In this document: in pieces, positions 17,909-25,356 of the stretch
How the letters are laid out: each line of letters opens with the position of its first letter
Numbering within the stretch: the first letter of the stretch is position 1
Made by a program: the position numbers and the translations under genes
The notes under the pieces: model-generated
The model's database searches: none
What the model saw: only the letters and a program-made list of their open reading frames with translations
Told to the model about the DNA's origin: nothing
Assembly: GCF_017744695.1 (NCBI RefSeq)
Contig: NZ_JAGIAS010000003.1
Coordinates: 806,001-870,000, forward strand
Direction of reading: 5' to 3'
DNA length: 64,000 nt
Source of the DNA: Dyadobacter sp.
GTDB taxonomy: Bacteria; Bacteroidota; Bacteroidia; Cytophagales; Spirosomataceae

Positions 17909-19330
17909 CTACAATATCCAGCGGAAAAAAGCGTACAGCGTTCCTGCCAGCAACATGGTGACAGGCAATGTCAAAACCCACGCAATCACGATGTTACGGA
18001 TCGTGCCACCTTGCAGGTTTTTCACCCCTTTGCTGGCTACCATTGAACCCGCAATACCGGATGAAAGTACGTGCGTGGTACTTACCGGAAGGCCCAGGTA
18101 AGACGACACCCCGATGGTACTCGCCGCCACTAACTCAGCGGAAGCACCCTGTGCGTAAGTTAAATGCTGCTTTCCGATCTTCTCCCCAATTGTTACCACA
18201 ATCCGCTTCCAGCCTACCATTGTTCCAAGGCCGAGAGAAAGTGAAATCATGAGGATAACCCAGTCCGGCGCGTAGTCGGTGTATCTTCTGATGCCGTGCT
18301 CGCTGCCCGATTGTTTTTTCAGGAATGCGAGGTCGGTTGCATTCAGATTAGCCTGGCCGTTGTCGAGGATCGTCTTGATATTACGGCTCACCAGCAACAA
18401 CGAACGACGTGCCTCCATACGGAGCTCTTTCGGCAGGCGGTGCTCAGGCAACGGGCTGTTGATCTGCGCCTGCAAATGGGTCAGTTCGGCTTTAATCGTA
18501 TACAAATGTGCGCGGTCGGAGATCGACAGGCGGGATGAATCGATGCTGTTCACGGCCCGCTCGATACCCACAAGGTCGGTTTTCATTTCGACCGGGTCTT
18601 TGGAATTATCCAATGCAAAATGCGCAGGTACAATACCGATCAGGATGAGCATCACAAGCCCCACTCCTTTCTGCCCATCATTGGAACCGTGGAAGAAGCT
18701 TACCAATGTACAGGTAGTGATCAGAATGGCGCGGATCCAGATAGGCGGCGCTTCGTTTTTCTTAGGCTCGCTGAAAACAATCTCGCGGAGCGGCTTGGAC
18801 AACGATCTTCTCAGAATAAACATAATAATGATCGCGAGCGCAAAACCGAAAATCGGCGAGGTCAGCAACGACATGAACAACTCTTGTGCTTTCGACCAGT
18901 TCACGCCGGTTCCCTGTGTATTTTCAGGCATTAATGTAAATGCAAGACCCACGCCGAGGATCGAACCGATGAGCGTGTGCGAGCTGGAACTCGGCAAACC
19001 GAAATACCAGGTCCCCAGGTTCCAGATGATGGCGCTGAAAAGTAGTGCGAAGACCATCGCGGCACTGTGGTAGACGTTCTGGTCGATCAGCAATTCCACC
19101 GGAAGCAGGTTCACAATCCCCATGGCCACGGCGATACCGCCAAAGAATACGCCACAGAAATTCATGAAACCCGACCATATTACCGCCACATTCGGTTTCA
19201 GGGAGTTGGTATAAATAACCGTCGCTACCGCGTTGGCGGTATCGTGGAAACCATTGACAAACTCGAACGCGCAGGCCGCTAAAATACTAAAAGCGAGGAG
19301 GAGAAAAATGTCGGTTTCAAGACCAAACAT
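17909..19330 (-). CDS. pit: Inorganic phosphate transporter, PiT family
   Basis: A 473-residue multi-pass inner membrane protein. Both inverted PiT repeats are visible: FVNGFHDTANAVATVIYTNSL near residue 25 and a C-terminal TIGVSSYLGLPVSTTHVLSSGIAGSM, together with GSNDGQKGVGLVMLI. A hydrophilic insert of about 100 residues (MKTDLVGIERAV onward) lies in the middle, as in many Bacteroidota PiT proteins. Expected to import phosphate with a proton or sodium ion. Monocistronic: own promoter candidate upstream and a terminator downstream. Confidence 0.95.
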   Translation of the reverse strand: MFGLETDIFLLLAFSILAACAFEFVNGFHDTANAVATVIYTNSLKPNVAVIWSGFMNFCGVFFGGIAVAMGIVNLLPVELLIDQNVYHSAAMVFALLFSAIIWNLGTWYFGLPSSSSHTLIGSILGVGLAFTLMPENTQGTGVNWSKAQELFMSLLTSPIFGFALAIIIMFILRRSLSKPLREIVFSEPKKNEAPPIWIRAILITTCTLVSFFHGSNDGQKGVGLVMLILIGIVPAHFALDNSKDPVEMKTDLVGIERAVNSIDSSRLSISDRAHLYTIKAELTHLQAQINSPLPEHRLPKELRMEARRSLLLVSRNIKTILDNGQANLNATDLAFLKKQSGSEHGIRRYTDYAPDWVILMISLSLGLGTMVGWKRIVVTIGEKIGKQHLTYAQGASAELVAASTIGVSSYLGLPVSTTHVLSSGIAGSMVASKGVKNLQGGTIRNIVIAWVLTLPVTMLLAGTLYAFFRWIL

Positions 19331-19360
19331 AAAAGAAGTTGATAGGTTGAATTATTGACG

Positions 19361-19389
19361 CAAAACTACTTATAAACGGCCGACCCAAT
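19361..19389 (-). promoter_or_regulatory. Candidate Bacteroidota promoter for pit
   Basis: Minus strand TAGTTTTG (19361-19368), exact TAnnTTTG, preceded by ATTG (19386-19389) with a 17-nt spacer. Start predicted about 25 nt before the ATG at 19330. Confidence 0.55.
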
Positions 19390-19417
19390 GTTAAGAAATT
19401 GTTAAGTCAGGTTAATC

Positions 19418-20470
19418 TCAGTTTGTTTCTTTGTTAGCCAGCTGCCCGCAAGCGGCATCGATATCTTTCCCCCTGCTCCTTCTCACATGTACCGAAACGC
19501 CCCTGTCTTCCAGGAAAGCGGCAAACTTATCCAACCGGTCGGCTTCCGTATTTTTAAAATCAGCCTCGGCGATCGGGTTATATTCAATGATGTTCACACG
19601 TGCTGGAACACGCTTGCAAAACTCCCAAAGCTCTTTGGCATCCTGCAAAGTATCGTTGAAATTGTTGAAAACAATGTACTCGAAGGTAATGCGGTTGCCG
19701 GTTTTCTTATAAAAATAATTCAATGCTTCGGCCAGGTTGTCGAGCGAGTTCGATTCATTGATCGGCATGATCTGGTTACGCTTTTCATCATTCGCCGCGT
19801 GCAGCGACAATGCGAGGCGAAATCGTACCTCGTCATCTGCCAGCTTCGTGATCATCTTGGCAATGCCGGCCGTAGAAACGGTAATGCGTTTGGGTGACAT
19901 ATTGAGCCCTTCCGGTGAGGTAATATATTCAATCGATTTGAGCACGTTGGCATAATTCAGCAACGGCTCACCCATTCCCATATATACAATGTTGGTGAGC
20001 GGCGCGTTGAATGTGCTTTCGGCCTGGCGGGCGATTGCTACTACCTGGTCGTAAATTTCGCCGGCTTCGAGGTTGCGTTTCCGGTCCATGTAGCCTGTCG
20101 CGCAGAACTTGCACGTGAGCGAGCACCCTACCTGGCTGCTCACACATGCGGTCATGCGGTCGGTGGCGGGGATGAGCACGCCCTCGACAAGGTTACCATC
20201 AAAAAGTTTGAATGCGGATTTGATCGTGCCGTCGTTGCTGTGCTGCTTCTTGGCAACATCCAGCGAATGGATCACGAAATACTCGTTCATCAACTGGCGC
20301 GTGGCGAGCGAGAGGTTGGTCATTTCGTCGAATGAATGGGCTGATTTTTTCCAGATCCATTCATATATCTGTTTTGCCCTGAAAGCCTTCTCTCCGTGTT
20401 CGGTCATCCAGGTTTTGATCTGGTCGACATTGAGTTTACGGATGTCCTGCTTTTGCTGTATCGTGGTCAT
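19418..20470 (-). CDS. rlmN: 23S rRNA (adenine-2503-C2)-methyltransferase, dual-specificity
   Basis: A 350-residue radical-SAM methylase of normal RlmN length. The cluster motif CxxxCxxC is C116-C120-C123 (GCSLTCKFCATGYMDRKRN). GMGEPLLNY is the SAM-binding region, STAGIA and LALSLHAAND follow, and the C-terminal ARGKDIDAACGQLA-like end (RRSRGKDIDAACGQLA) holds the catalytic cysteine. It methylates A2503 of 23S rRNA and A37 of some tRNAs. Single gene with an exact -7 box upstream. Confidence 0.97.
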   Translation of the reverse strand: MTTIQQKQDIRKLNVDQIKTWMTEHGEKAFRAKQIYEWIWKKSAHSFDEMTNLSLATRQLMNEYFVIHSLDVAKKQHSNDGTIKSAFKLFDGNLVEGVLIPATDRMTACVSSQVGCSLTCKFCATGYMDRKRNLEAGEIYDQVVAIARQAESTFNAPLTNIVYMGMGEPLLNYANVLKSIEYITSPEGLNMSPKRITVSTAGIAKMITKLADDEVRFRLALSLHAANDEKRNQIMPINESNSLDNLAEALNYFYKKTGNRITFEYIVFNNFNDTLQDAKELWEFCKRVPARVNIIEYNPIAEADFKNTEADRLDKFAAFLEDRGVSVHVRRSRGKDIDAACGQLANKETN

Positions 20471-20521
20471 TTTCTGCTATAATCTGTCAAACACACAGGG
20501 CATTCAACTGTAAATTTTCTG

Positions 20522-20529
20522 CAAAGGTA
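20522..20529 (-). promoter_or_regulatory. Candidate -7 box for rlmN
   Basis: Minus strand TACCTTTG, exact TAnnTTTG, 51 nt upstream of the rlmN ATG. No TTTG at the usual -33 distance, so support is partial. Confidence 0.4.
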
Positions 20530-20575
20530 CTGAAAGTCAATAACGAATGCTTAACCGAGCCGGAAAATTGAAAGT

Positions 20576-21109
20576 TCAATCTTCGAGGTAATCGCGTTTC
20601 CATTCGCGGATAATGTCGGTTCCTTTGGGCATCAGCGACAATCCTTTGGTGATCACCGTAGGCGCTACCGGCACTACGAGCGGATACAAATAAGTATCAT
20701 CCGTGCGGTGCGCGGGGATCTTCACACCAATCGCGTCCACGAGCCAGAAAAACACGCTGATACCGAAAACCCACGTAAAAACGCCCACCATCGCCCCGGC
20801 AAAACTGTCGAACGTACCGAGAATAGAGTACCGCAGCGACCGCCGGATGGTGTAGCCGAATTGATTCAATAAAAAAATAGTAGGAAAGAAAATCGCCGAA
20901 AAACCCACATAAGGCAGGATTTTCCGCGCGACACCTTCACTGAAATAGGGCGTGAGGACCTCCATCCCCAAGCCCAAAAATTTGAAACCCAAAACCATGG
21001 CTACTACCATGCCCAGAATCCCGATGATCTCGATCAGCAGGCCTTTGCGGTAACCATGTAATGCGCCCCATAGCAGGGGAAGAAGGATGAGAACATCCAG
21101 TAATTTCAT
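20576..21109 (-). CDS. CvpA family inner membrane protein
   Basis: A 177-residue protein with four hydrophobic segments (about 5-20, 25-45, 70-88, 100-125) and the family start LLDVLILLPLLWGALHGYRKGLL, followed by SFAGAMVGVFTWVF. CvpA-family proteins are named from colicin V production in E. coli and have no settled biochemical role. The ATG overlaps the stop of the upstream yqeY-like gene by 4 nt, so the two are coupled. Confidence 0.85.
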   Translation of the reverse strand: MKLLDVLILLPLLWGALHGYRKGLLIEIIGILGMVVAMVLGFKFLGLGMEVLTPYFSEGVARKILPYVGFSAIFFPTIFLLNQFGYTIRRSLRYSILGTFDSFAGAMVGVFTWVFGISVFFWLVDAIGVKIPAHRTDDTYLYPLVVPVAPTVITKGLSLMPKGTDIIREWKRDYLED

Positions 21110-21555
21110 GCGAGCAATCCCTTAACCAGCGCAGAAACGACGCGGCCCTCGGCCTGTCCGGCCAGTTCCTTGGTGGCTACGCCCATTACTTTGCCCATAT
21201 CCGAAGGCCCGGAAGCGCCTACGCGTGCGATGATTTCCTGCAACTTGGCTTTCACCTCGTCCTCGCTCAATTGCTTCGGCAGGAACTGCTCAATAACCGC
21301 CAGCTCTGCTTCTTCTTTTTCCAGAAGGTCGGCGCGGCCTTGCGTTTTGTAAATATCGGCCGACTCGCGGCGTTGCTTTGCCGCCTTGGTAAGCAGTTTC
21401 AATTCATCCTCCGCAGAAAGTTCTCCGCTGGCGCCGCCCTTGGTTTCCTCCAACAAAATCAACGACTTAATGGCGCGCAATGCACGCAATGTATCCTGAT
21501 CTTTGGCACGCATCGCGTCTTTGATACCGGATTCTACTTGTGTTTTTAGTGACAT
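21106..21555 (-). CDS. yqeY: GatB/YqeY domain-containing protein
   Basis: A 149-residue protein covering the entire YqeY family: N-terminal LKTQVESGIKDAMRAKD, central LLTKAAKQRRESADIY, and C-terminal EIIARVGASGPSDMGKVMGV. The domain resembles the tRNA-binding tail of GatB amidotransferase; the free-standing protein may assist tRNA amidation but this is not shown. The start codon lies 7 nt from a tandem array of 8-bp units, which therefore forms its leader. Overlaps cvpA by 4 nt. Confidence 0.9.
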   Translation of the reverse strand: MSLKTQVESGIKDAMRAKDQDTLRALRAIKSLILLEETKGGASGELSAEDELKLLTKAAKQRRESADIYKTQGRADLLEKEEAELAVIEQFLPKQLSEDEVKAKLQEIIARVGASGPSDMGKVMGVATKELAGQAEGRVVSALVKGLLA

Positions 21556-21562
21556 GGTAATG

Positions 21563-21610
21563 TTGAATGATTGAATGAGTGAATGAGTGAATGATTGAAT
21601 GAGTGAATGT
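21563..21610. repeat. Tandem array of 8-bp units in the yqeY leader
   Basis: Six contiguous 8-bp units on the plus strand (TTGAATGA or GTGAATGA, last GTGAATGT). In the sense of the yqeY gene the unit reads TCATTCAA/C and the array ends 7 nt before the ATG. A complementary-orientation array lies at 21812-21899. Confidence 0.9.
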
Positions 21611-21811
21611 CAGAATTTTGACCGCGTCGCCGGAGCGATGAGTGAATGTTTGTTCTGTGAAAGTCAGGTATTGTCAATCGGTCATTTATTGTTTGAAAAT
21701 TGATTTGGGCTAAAAATTAGCTTTGAAAGTGTTTTTAAGCACTCAAATGCTAAATTTGTGTCAGGCTGGCAAAGTTAGCAATTCACTTGAAAACTCGGTT
21801 CCCACCCGCCA
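21611..21811. other. Spacer between the two inverted repeat arrays
   Basis: About 200 bp between divergent yqeY and pdxJ, flanked by inverted 8-bp arrays. An extra unit-like GTGAATGTTTG occurs at 21642-21652. No gene; it must contain the divergent promoters, but no exact TAnnTTTG pair was found. Confidence 0.5.
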
Positions 21812-21899
21812 TCATTCACTCATTCACTCATTCACACATTCACTCATTACCACACACTCCCATTCAATCATTCAATCATTCAGTCATTCAATCATTCCA
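21812..21899. repeat. Tandem array of 8-bp units in the pdxJ leader
   Basis: About nine units of TCATTCAC, then a degenerate stretch (21844-21867), then TCATTCAA/G units up to 21899. It ends 3 nt before the pdxJ ATG at 21903. Same sense-strand word as the yqeY array, in inverted placement. Confidence 0.9.
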
Positions 21900-21902
21900 A
21901 AC

Positions 21903-22622
21903 ATGACCCGTCTTAGCGTCAACATCAACAAGATCGCCACCCTTCGTAACTCTCGTGGCGGTGACAATCCCAATGTATTGAAAGTGGCGCTGGACTGCGA
22001 GCGGTTCGGGGCACAGGGCATTACCGTACACCCCCGGCCCGACGAACGGCATATCCGTTACCAGGATGTATACGACCTCCGTGAGTTCGTTACGACCGAG
22101 TTTAATATCGAAGGCAACCCGTCGGAAAAGAAATTTGTGGAGCTGGTACTCGCCAGTAAGCCCGACCAGGTAACGCTCGTACCGGATGCATTGGGCGCGA
22201 TCACTTCCAACGCAGGCTGGGATACGATTACCCACCGTGCACAACTCACCGATCTTGTAGGCACTTTCAAATCAGCCGGAATCCGGGTTTCTGTCTTCGT
22301 AGATCCGGATGAGGACATGGTGGAAGGTGCCAAAATCTGCGGCGCCGACCGTGTGGAACTCTACACCGAGCCATTTGCAGCCGGTTATTTTGAAAACCGT
22401 CAGAAAGCGGTTCTCCCATTCATCAAAGCTGCTGAAAAGGCCCGGGAAGTCGGCCTTGGCCTGAATGCGGGCCACGACCTCAGCCTCGATAACCTGCATT
22501 TCCTGAAACAAAGCATCCCATGGCTGGATGAAGTGTCCATCGGCCACGCATTGATTTGCGATGCATTATATATAGGATTGGAGAATACGATCCAAATGTA
22601 TCTGCGGGAGTTGGAGTTGTAA
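21903..22622 (+). CDS. pdxJ: Pyridoxine 5'-phosphate synthase
   Basis: A 239-residue TIM-barrel enzyme. Start [20 protein letters not shown] at 21903; a longer frame upstream would translate the repeat array and is rejected. Family segments: [80 protein letters not shown]. It condenses deoxyxylulose 5-phosphate with 3-amino-1-phosphohydroxyacetone to pyridoxine phosphate (DXP-dependent vitamin B6 pathway). Followed by a large palindrome acting as probable terminator. Confidence 0.97.
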   Translation: MTRLSVNINKIATLRNSRGGDNPNVLKVALDCERFGAQGITVHPRPDERHIRYQDVYDLREFVTTEFNIEGNPSEKKFVELVLASKPDQVTLVPDALGAITSNAGWDTITHRAQLTDLVGTFKSAGIRVSVFVDPDEDMVEGAKICGADRVELYTEPFAAGYFENRQKAVLPFIKAAEKAREVGLGLNAGHDLSLDNLHFLKQSIPWLDEVSIGHALICDALYIGLENTIQMYLRELEL

Positions 22623-22628
22623 TGCGTA

Positions 22629-22748
22629 GCTGGCGCGGACGTCTACGTTCGCGCACGTTATTCGCAGGCCTCCGGCCGGCCAGTCTCGCGTGTCTGGCCG
22701 GCCGGAGGCCTGCGAATAGTCGGCACTAAGCAGGAGCTTCGCGCCAGC
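22629..22748. repeat. Nested palindrome between convergent pdxJ and Gfo/Idh genes
   Basis: Perfect 24-bp arms at 22660-22683 and 22694-22717 with a 10-nt loop, G+C-rich. It is enclosed by a second 9-bp inverted pair (GCTGGCGCG at 22629-22637, complement at 22740-22748). The setting between convergent genes fits a bidirectional terminator or a REP-like mobile palindrome; there is no strong T tract. Confidence 0.85.
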
Positions 22749-22758
22749 GCCTCGATTT

Positions 22759-24210
22759 TTACCACCCCGTCCTATACTCCCTCTTCACAAACCGGTTCGC
22801 CACATCAAAATTGGTGATCTTCATATTAGTACCATCCCACATCAATCGCTGGCGGCCCGGGAATGTAAAGCCTTTCCCATCCGCTTTCGCTTCGCGGTGC
22901 AGGTACGAGCGTACCGCCAGGTTACCCATCAGCACGATTTCCGTCAAAGGGCCCGACTGGTCGAACGAAGAACTCGTGTAAGCGCCATATCCTTTTTTAC
23001 AAGCCTGCACAAACTGCTGCTGGTGCCCCGGCCAACCACCTTGCACCAAGGCACGCGGCTTGGTAGCGATCCGAACGTTTGCAAATTTCTTCTCCGGCCA
23101 TAACCTCGGGTTTTCCCCGAACATTTCCGCGCTGATAATGCCCTTTGTACCAATAAATAACATTCCGCCATCCACGCTGCCGAAAACCGTCTTGTAGTCA
23201 CAGCCATCGGGCAGTTGCGGGCGCATGCCGCCATCGTACCAATTCAGGTTGATTTCCTTTCCCGGTGTCTTGGAGGGGAATTTCAAATGGATATTCGCGG
23301 AAGGCGGTGCTACATCGTCGAAGAATGCCTGCTGAAAGAAATCGGCGTAGACAGAGCCGACGCTGCATTCTACCGAAGTTGGGTACCCGAGTTTCAATGC
23401 ACGGAACGGCACGTCCAGGAAATGGCAGCCCATATCCCCCAATGCGCCGGTGCCGAAATCCCAGTAACCACGCCAGCGGAAAGGCATGTAGGCTTCGTGG
23501 TAGTCGCGTTTGGGCGCAGTACCGAGCCACAGGTCCCAGTCAACACCGGCAGGAACCGGTTGCGACTCTCCTTTGTCCTTGGGCGATTTCACTCCCTGCG
23601 GCCACACGGGACGGTCCGTCCACACTTCAATGGTATGCACATCGCCAATCGCCCCCGACTGTACGAGCGCTTCCGTGTTGCGCGTGCCGTCGCTGCTGCT
23701 TCCCTGGTTGCCCATTTGGGTGACTACTTTGTATTTTTTCGCTGCTTCCGTCAGCATCCTGGCCTCCCAAATATCCTTGGTTAAAGGCTTTTCCACATAC
23801 ACATGCTTCCCGAGTTCCATGGCGGCGATCGCTATGGGGTAATGCATATGGTCGGGCGTGGTGACGATGACGGCGTCGAACGTCTTGGCCTCCTTCTCGA
23901 ACATCTTGCGGAAGTCCTTGTAATAAGGTGCGTTGGGGAATTGCTTGCGGTACTTTTCAGATTGACGGTCGTCGACATCGCAGAGCGCGACGATGTTTTC
24001 CGTACCATTATTATAGGCCTGTTTGATATTGAAGTCGGCCTTGCCGCCACAACCTACCGCCGCGATATTAAGCTTGTCGCTCGGAGGGGTAAAACCGCGT
24101 CCCAGCACGTGCCGCGGGACGATCATAAACCCGCCAGCCGCCAATGCGCCGGCCTTTATAAAATCCCTTCTTTTGGTGGTATTTCCGGATGCCTTCTCGT
24201 GGTTTTCCAT
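22759..24210 (-). CDS. Gfo/Idh/MocA family oxidoreductase, Tat-exported
   Basis: A 483-residue NAD(P)-dependent oxidoreductase using the ATG at 24210. The N-terminus has a twin-arginine signal (TTKRRDFIKAGALAAGGFMI), then the Rossmann motif AAVGCGGKAD, CDVDDRQ, VVTTPDHMHYPIA and the family EKPLTKDIWEA. Members act on sugars or inositols; many Bacteroidota secreted versions sit near glycan loci. Substrate not readable. Convergent with pdxJ; 17 nt after it (minus direction) nothing else is co-transcribed except possibly none, as the upstream SCP2 gene is 67 nt away on the same strand. Confidence 0.92.
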   Translation of the reverse strand: MENHEKASGNTTKRRDFIKAGALAAGGFMIVPRHVLGRGFTPPSDKLNIAAVGCGGKADFNIKQAYNNGTENIVALCDVDDRQSEKYRKQFPNAPYYKDFRKMFEKEAKTFDAVIVTTPDHMHYPIAIAAMELGKHVYVEKPLTKDIWEARMLTEAAKKYKVVTQMGNQGSSSDGTRNTEALVQSGAIGDVHTIEVWTDRPVWPQGVKSPKDKGESQPVPAGVDWDLWLGTAPKRDYHEAYMPFRWRGYWDFGTGALGDMGCHFLDVPFRALKLGYPTSVECSVGSVYADFFQQAFFDDVAPPSANIHLKFPSKTPGKEINLNWYDGGMRPQLPDGCDYKTVFGSVDGGMLFIGTKGIISAEMFGENPRLWPEKKFANVRIATKPRALVQGGWPGHQQQFVQACKKGYGAYTSSSFDQSGPLTEIVLMGNLAVRSYLHREAKADGKGFTFPGRQRLMWDGTNMKITNFDVANRFVKREYRTGW

Positions 24211-24277
24211 GCCTGCGTGATCGTTTGTTGAAAACTGATGGTATACCAGAAAAAAAGGCACCCGGCCTGAAAGCCTA

Positions 24278-24580
24278 CTATCGGCGTCCGAAGGTTTCTG
24301 CGATCTTCATCGCCACACCCATATCGCCGTCTATTTTCAATTTGCCGGTCATGAGCGCCATCATAGCGTTCAGGTCGCCGTCAATAAGTTTCAATGCATT
24401 TTTCACCGAAACTTCAAAGGTAGCATCGGCTTCCGCATCGGTGTTGGAAACGCTGTTGGGTACGGATTTACCATCGACAAACAGGACTCCTTCGTCGGTC
24501 ACAAATTTGGCTGTGGCATCCAGTCCGCTATCGGTCCCCAGGATATTTGCAATGCGTTCAGTCAGAATTTGAAGGCTCAT
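24278..24580 (-). CDS. SCP2 sterol-binding domain protein
   Basis: A 100-residue single-domain protein. The SCP2 pattern is clear: TAKFVTDEGVLFVDG, DATFEVSVKNALKLIDGDLN, AMMALMTGKLKIDGDMGVAMKI. These small proteins bind hydrophobic ligands such as fatty acids or acyl-CoA; no catalytic residues. Cytoplasmic. It has the best promoter in the window, with a leader of about 43 nt. Confidence 0.92.
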   Translation of the reverse strand: MSLQILTERIANILGTDSGLDATAKFVTDEGVLFVDGKSVPNSVSNTDAEADATFEVSVKNALKLIDGDLNAMMALMTGKLKIDGDMGVAMKIAETFGRR

Positions 24581-24628
24581 AAGTACTGTTTGTTAGAAAG
24601 TTTGAATTTAAATTGGATTAAAAAACGA

Positions 24629-24659
24629 CAAATGTAGGCCGACTGGAAGAATATTCAAA
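24629..24659 (-). promoter_or_regulatory. Bacteroidota promoter for the SCP2-domain gene
   Basis: Minus strand TTTG (24656-24659), 19-nt spacer, TACATTTG (24629-24636): exact match to the Bacteroidota consensus in both boxes and in spacing. Start predicted near 24623. Confidence 0.7.
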
Positions 24660-24735
24660 TGCCTTTGGTGTTTTCACCGAAAACGGCAAATTTTACATCC
24701 TTCATCAGAAACCCTGCTGATCTGTTACTAACTGA

Positions 24736-25218
24736 ATGAGTGCACCTGTGAATCGCCCCACGTTCCTTACGATTTTGTGTTTTCTTACTTTCATGAGTGC
24801 TGTTTCAGGCCTTTGGACGCAATCCGAAAGGCTCTGGAACCCGGGTATTACTGCCGACAAAACCCGCGAAACGTTTGAGGCCGTCCGTGAAAACCTCGAA
24901 CGCCAGGGTAACACCACCGAAGCGAAGACGATGGACAAAATGTTTGAGGCTGTAATTGAGCAGACTACCGCCGAAAATATCAAAACCGGCGCCATTATCA
25001 TGCTCATTTTCGAATCACTTTCGCTGTACGCCGCTTACCTGATGTGGAACCTGCAACGGAGGGGTTATTACCTCTACCTGGGCGGCATGGCCGTTGCGTT
25101 TGCGGCGCCATTGCTAATGATCGGCGGCTGGATGGGTGTCATTACCGCCATGGCCGGCGTATTTTTCAGCATTTTCATGGCGATCCTCTACGCTTTCAAT
25201 CTGAAACACATGTATTAA
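24736..25218 (+). CDS. Hypothetical four-helix membrane protein
   Basis: A 160-residue protein not assigned to a family. It has four hydrophobic segments: FLTILCFLTFMSAVSGLW (about 11-28), IKTGAIIMLIFESLSLYAAY (about 80-99), LGGMAVAFAAPLLMIGGW (about 113-131) and MGVITAMAGVFFSIFMAILY (about 133-152). Between the first and second lies a 50-residue charged helical stretch (KTRETFEAVRENLERQG), presumably outside or inside as a single domain. It diverges from the SCP2 gene and precedes the PPIase by 138 nt; no functional link can be shown. Confidence 0.75.
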   Translation: MSAPVNRPTFLTILCFLTFMSAVSGLWTQSERLWNPGITADKTRETFEAVRENLERQGNTTEAKTMDKMFEAVIEQTTAENIKTGAIIMLIFESLSLYAAYLMWNLQRRGYYLYLGGMAVAFAAPLLMIGGWMGVITAMAGVFFSIFMAILYAFNLKHMY

Positions 25219-25301
25219 AGCCCCGCAACCATCCTCTTGCTCTCTCCGGCCCGCCGCGCAACGTCCGGATGTTACCAATAATTGTAAATAGGGATGTAAG
25301 G

Positions 25302-25334
25302 TCTTGCATTCCACAAAGAAAACTTTTTATTTTG
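25302..25334 (+). promoter_or_regulatory. Candidate promoter for the peptidylprolyl isomerase gene
   Basis: CTTG at 25303-25306, 20-nt spacer, TTATTTTG at 25327-25334 (one mismatch to TAnnTTTG), 22 nt before the ATG. Confidence 0.4.
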
Positions 25335-25356
25335 CGCACTAATTTGAATCGAGAAA

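Noticed and set aside
21563..21899. CRISPR or attachment site
   Set aside because: Units are contiguous 8-mers with no spacers and no integrase or tRNA beside them.
21723..21902. N-terminal extension of pdxJ
   Set aside because: It would translate the 8-bp repeat array into His/Ser-rich repeats absent from PdxJ; the family start is at 21903.
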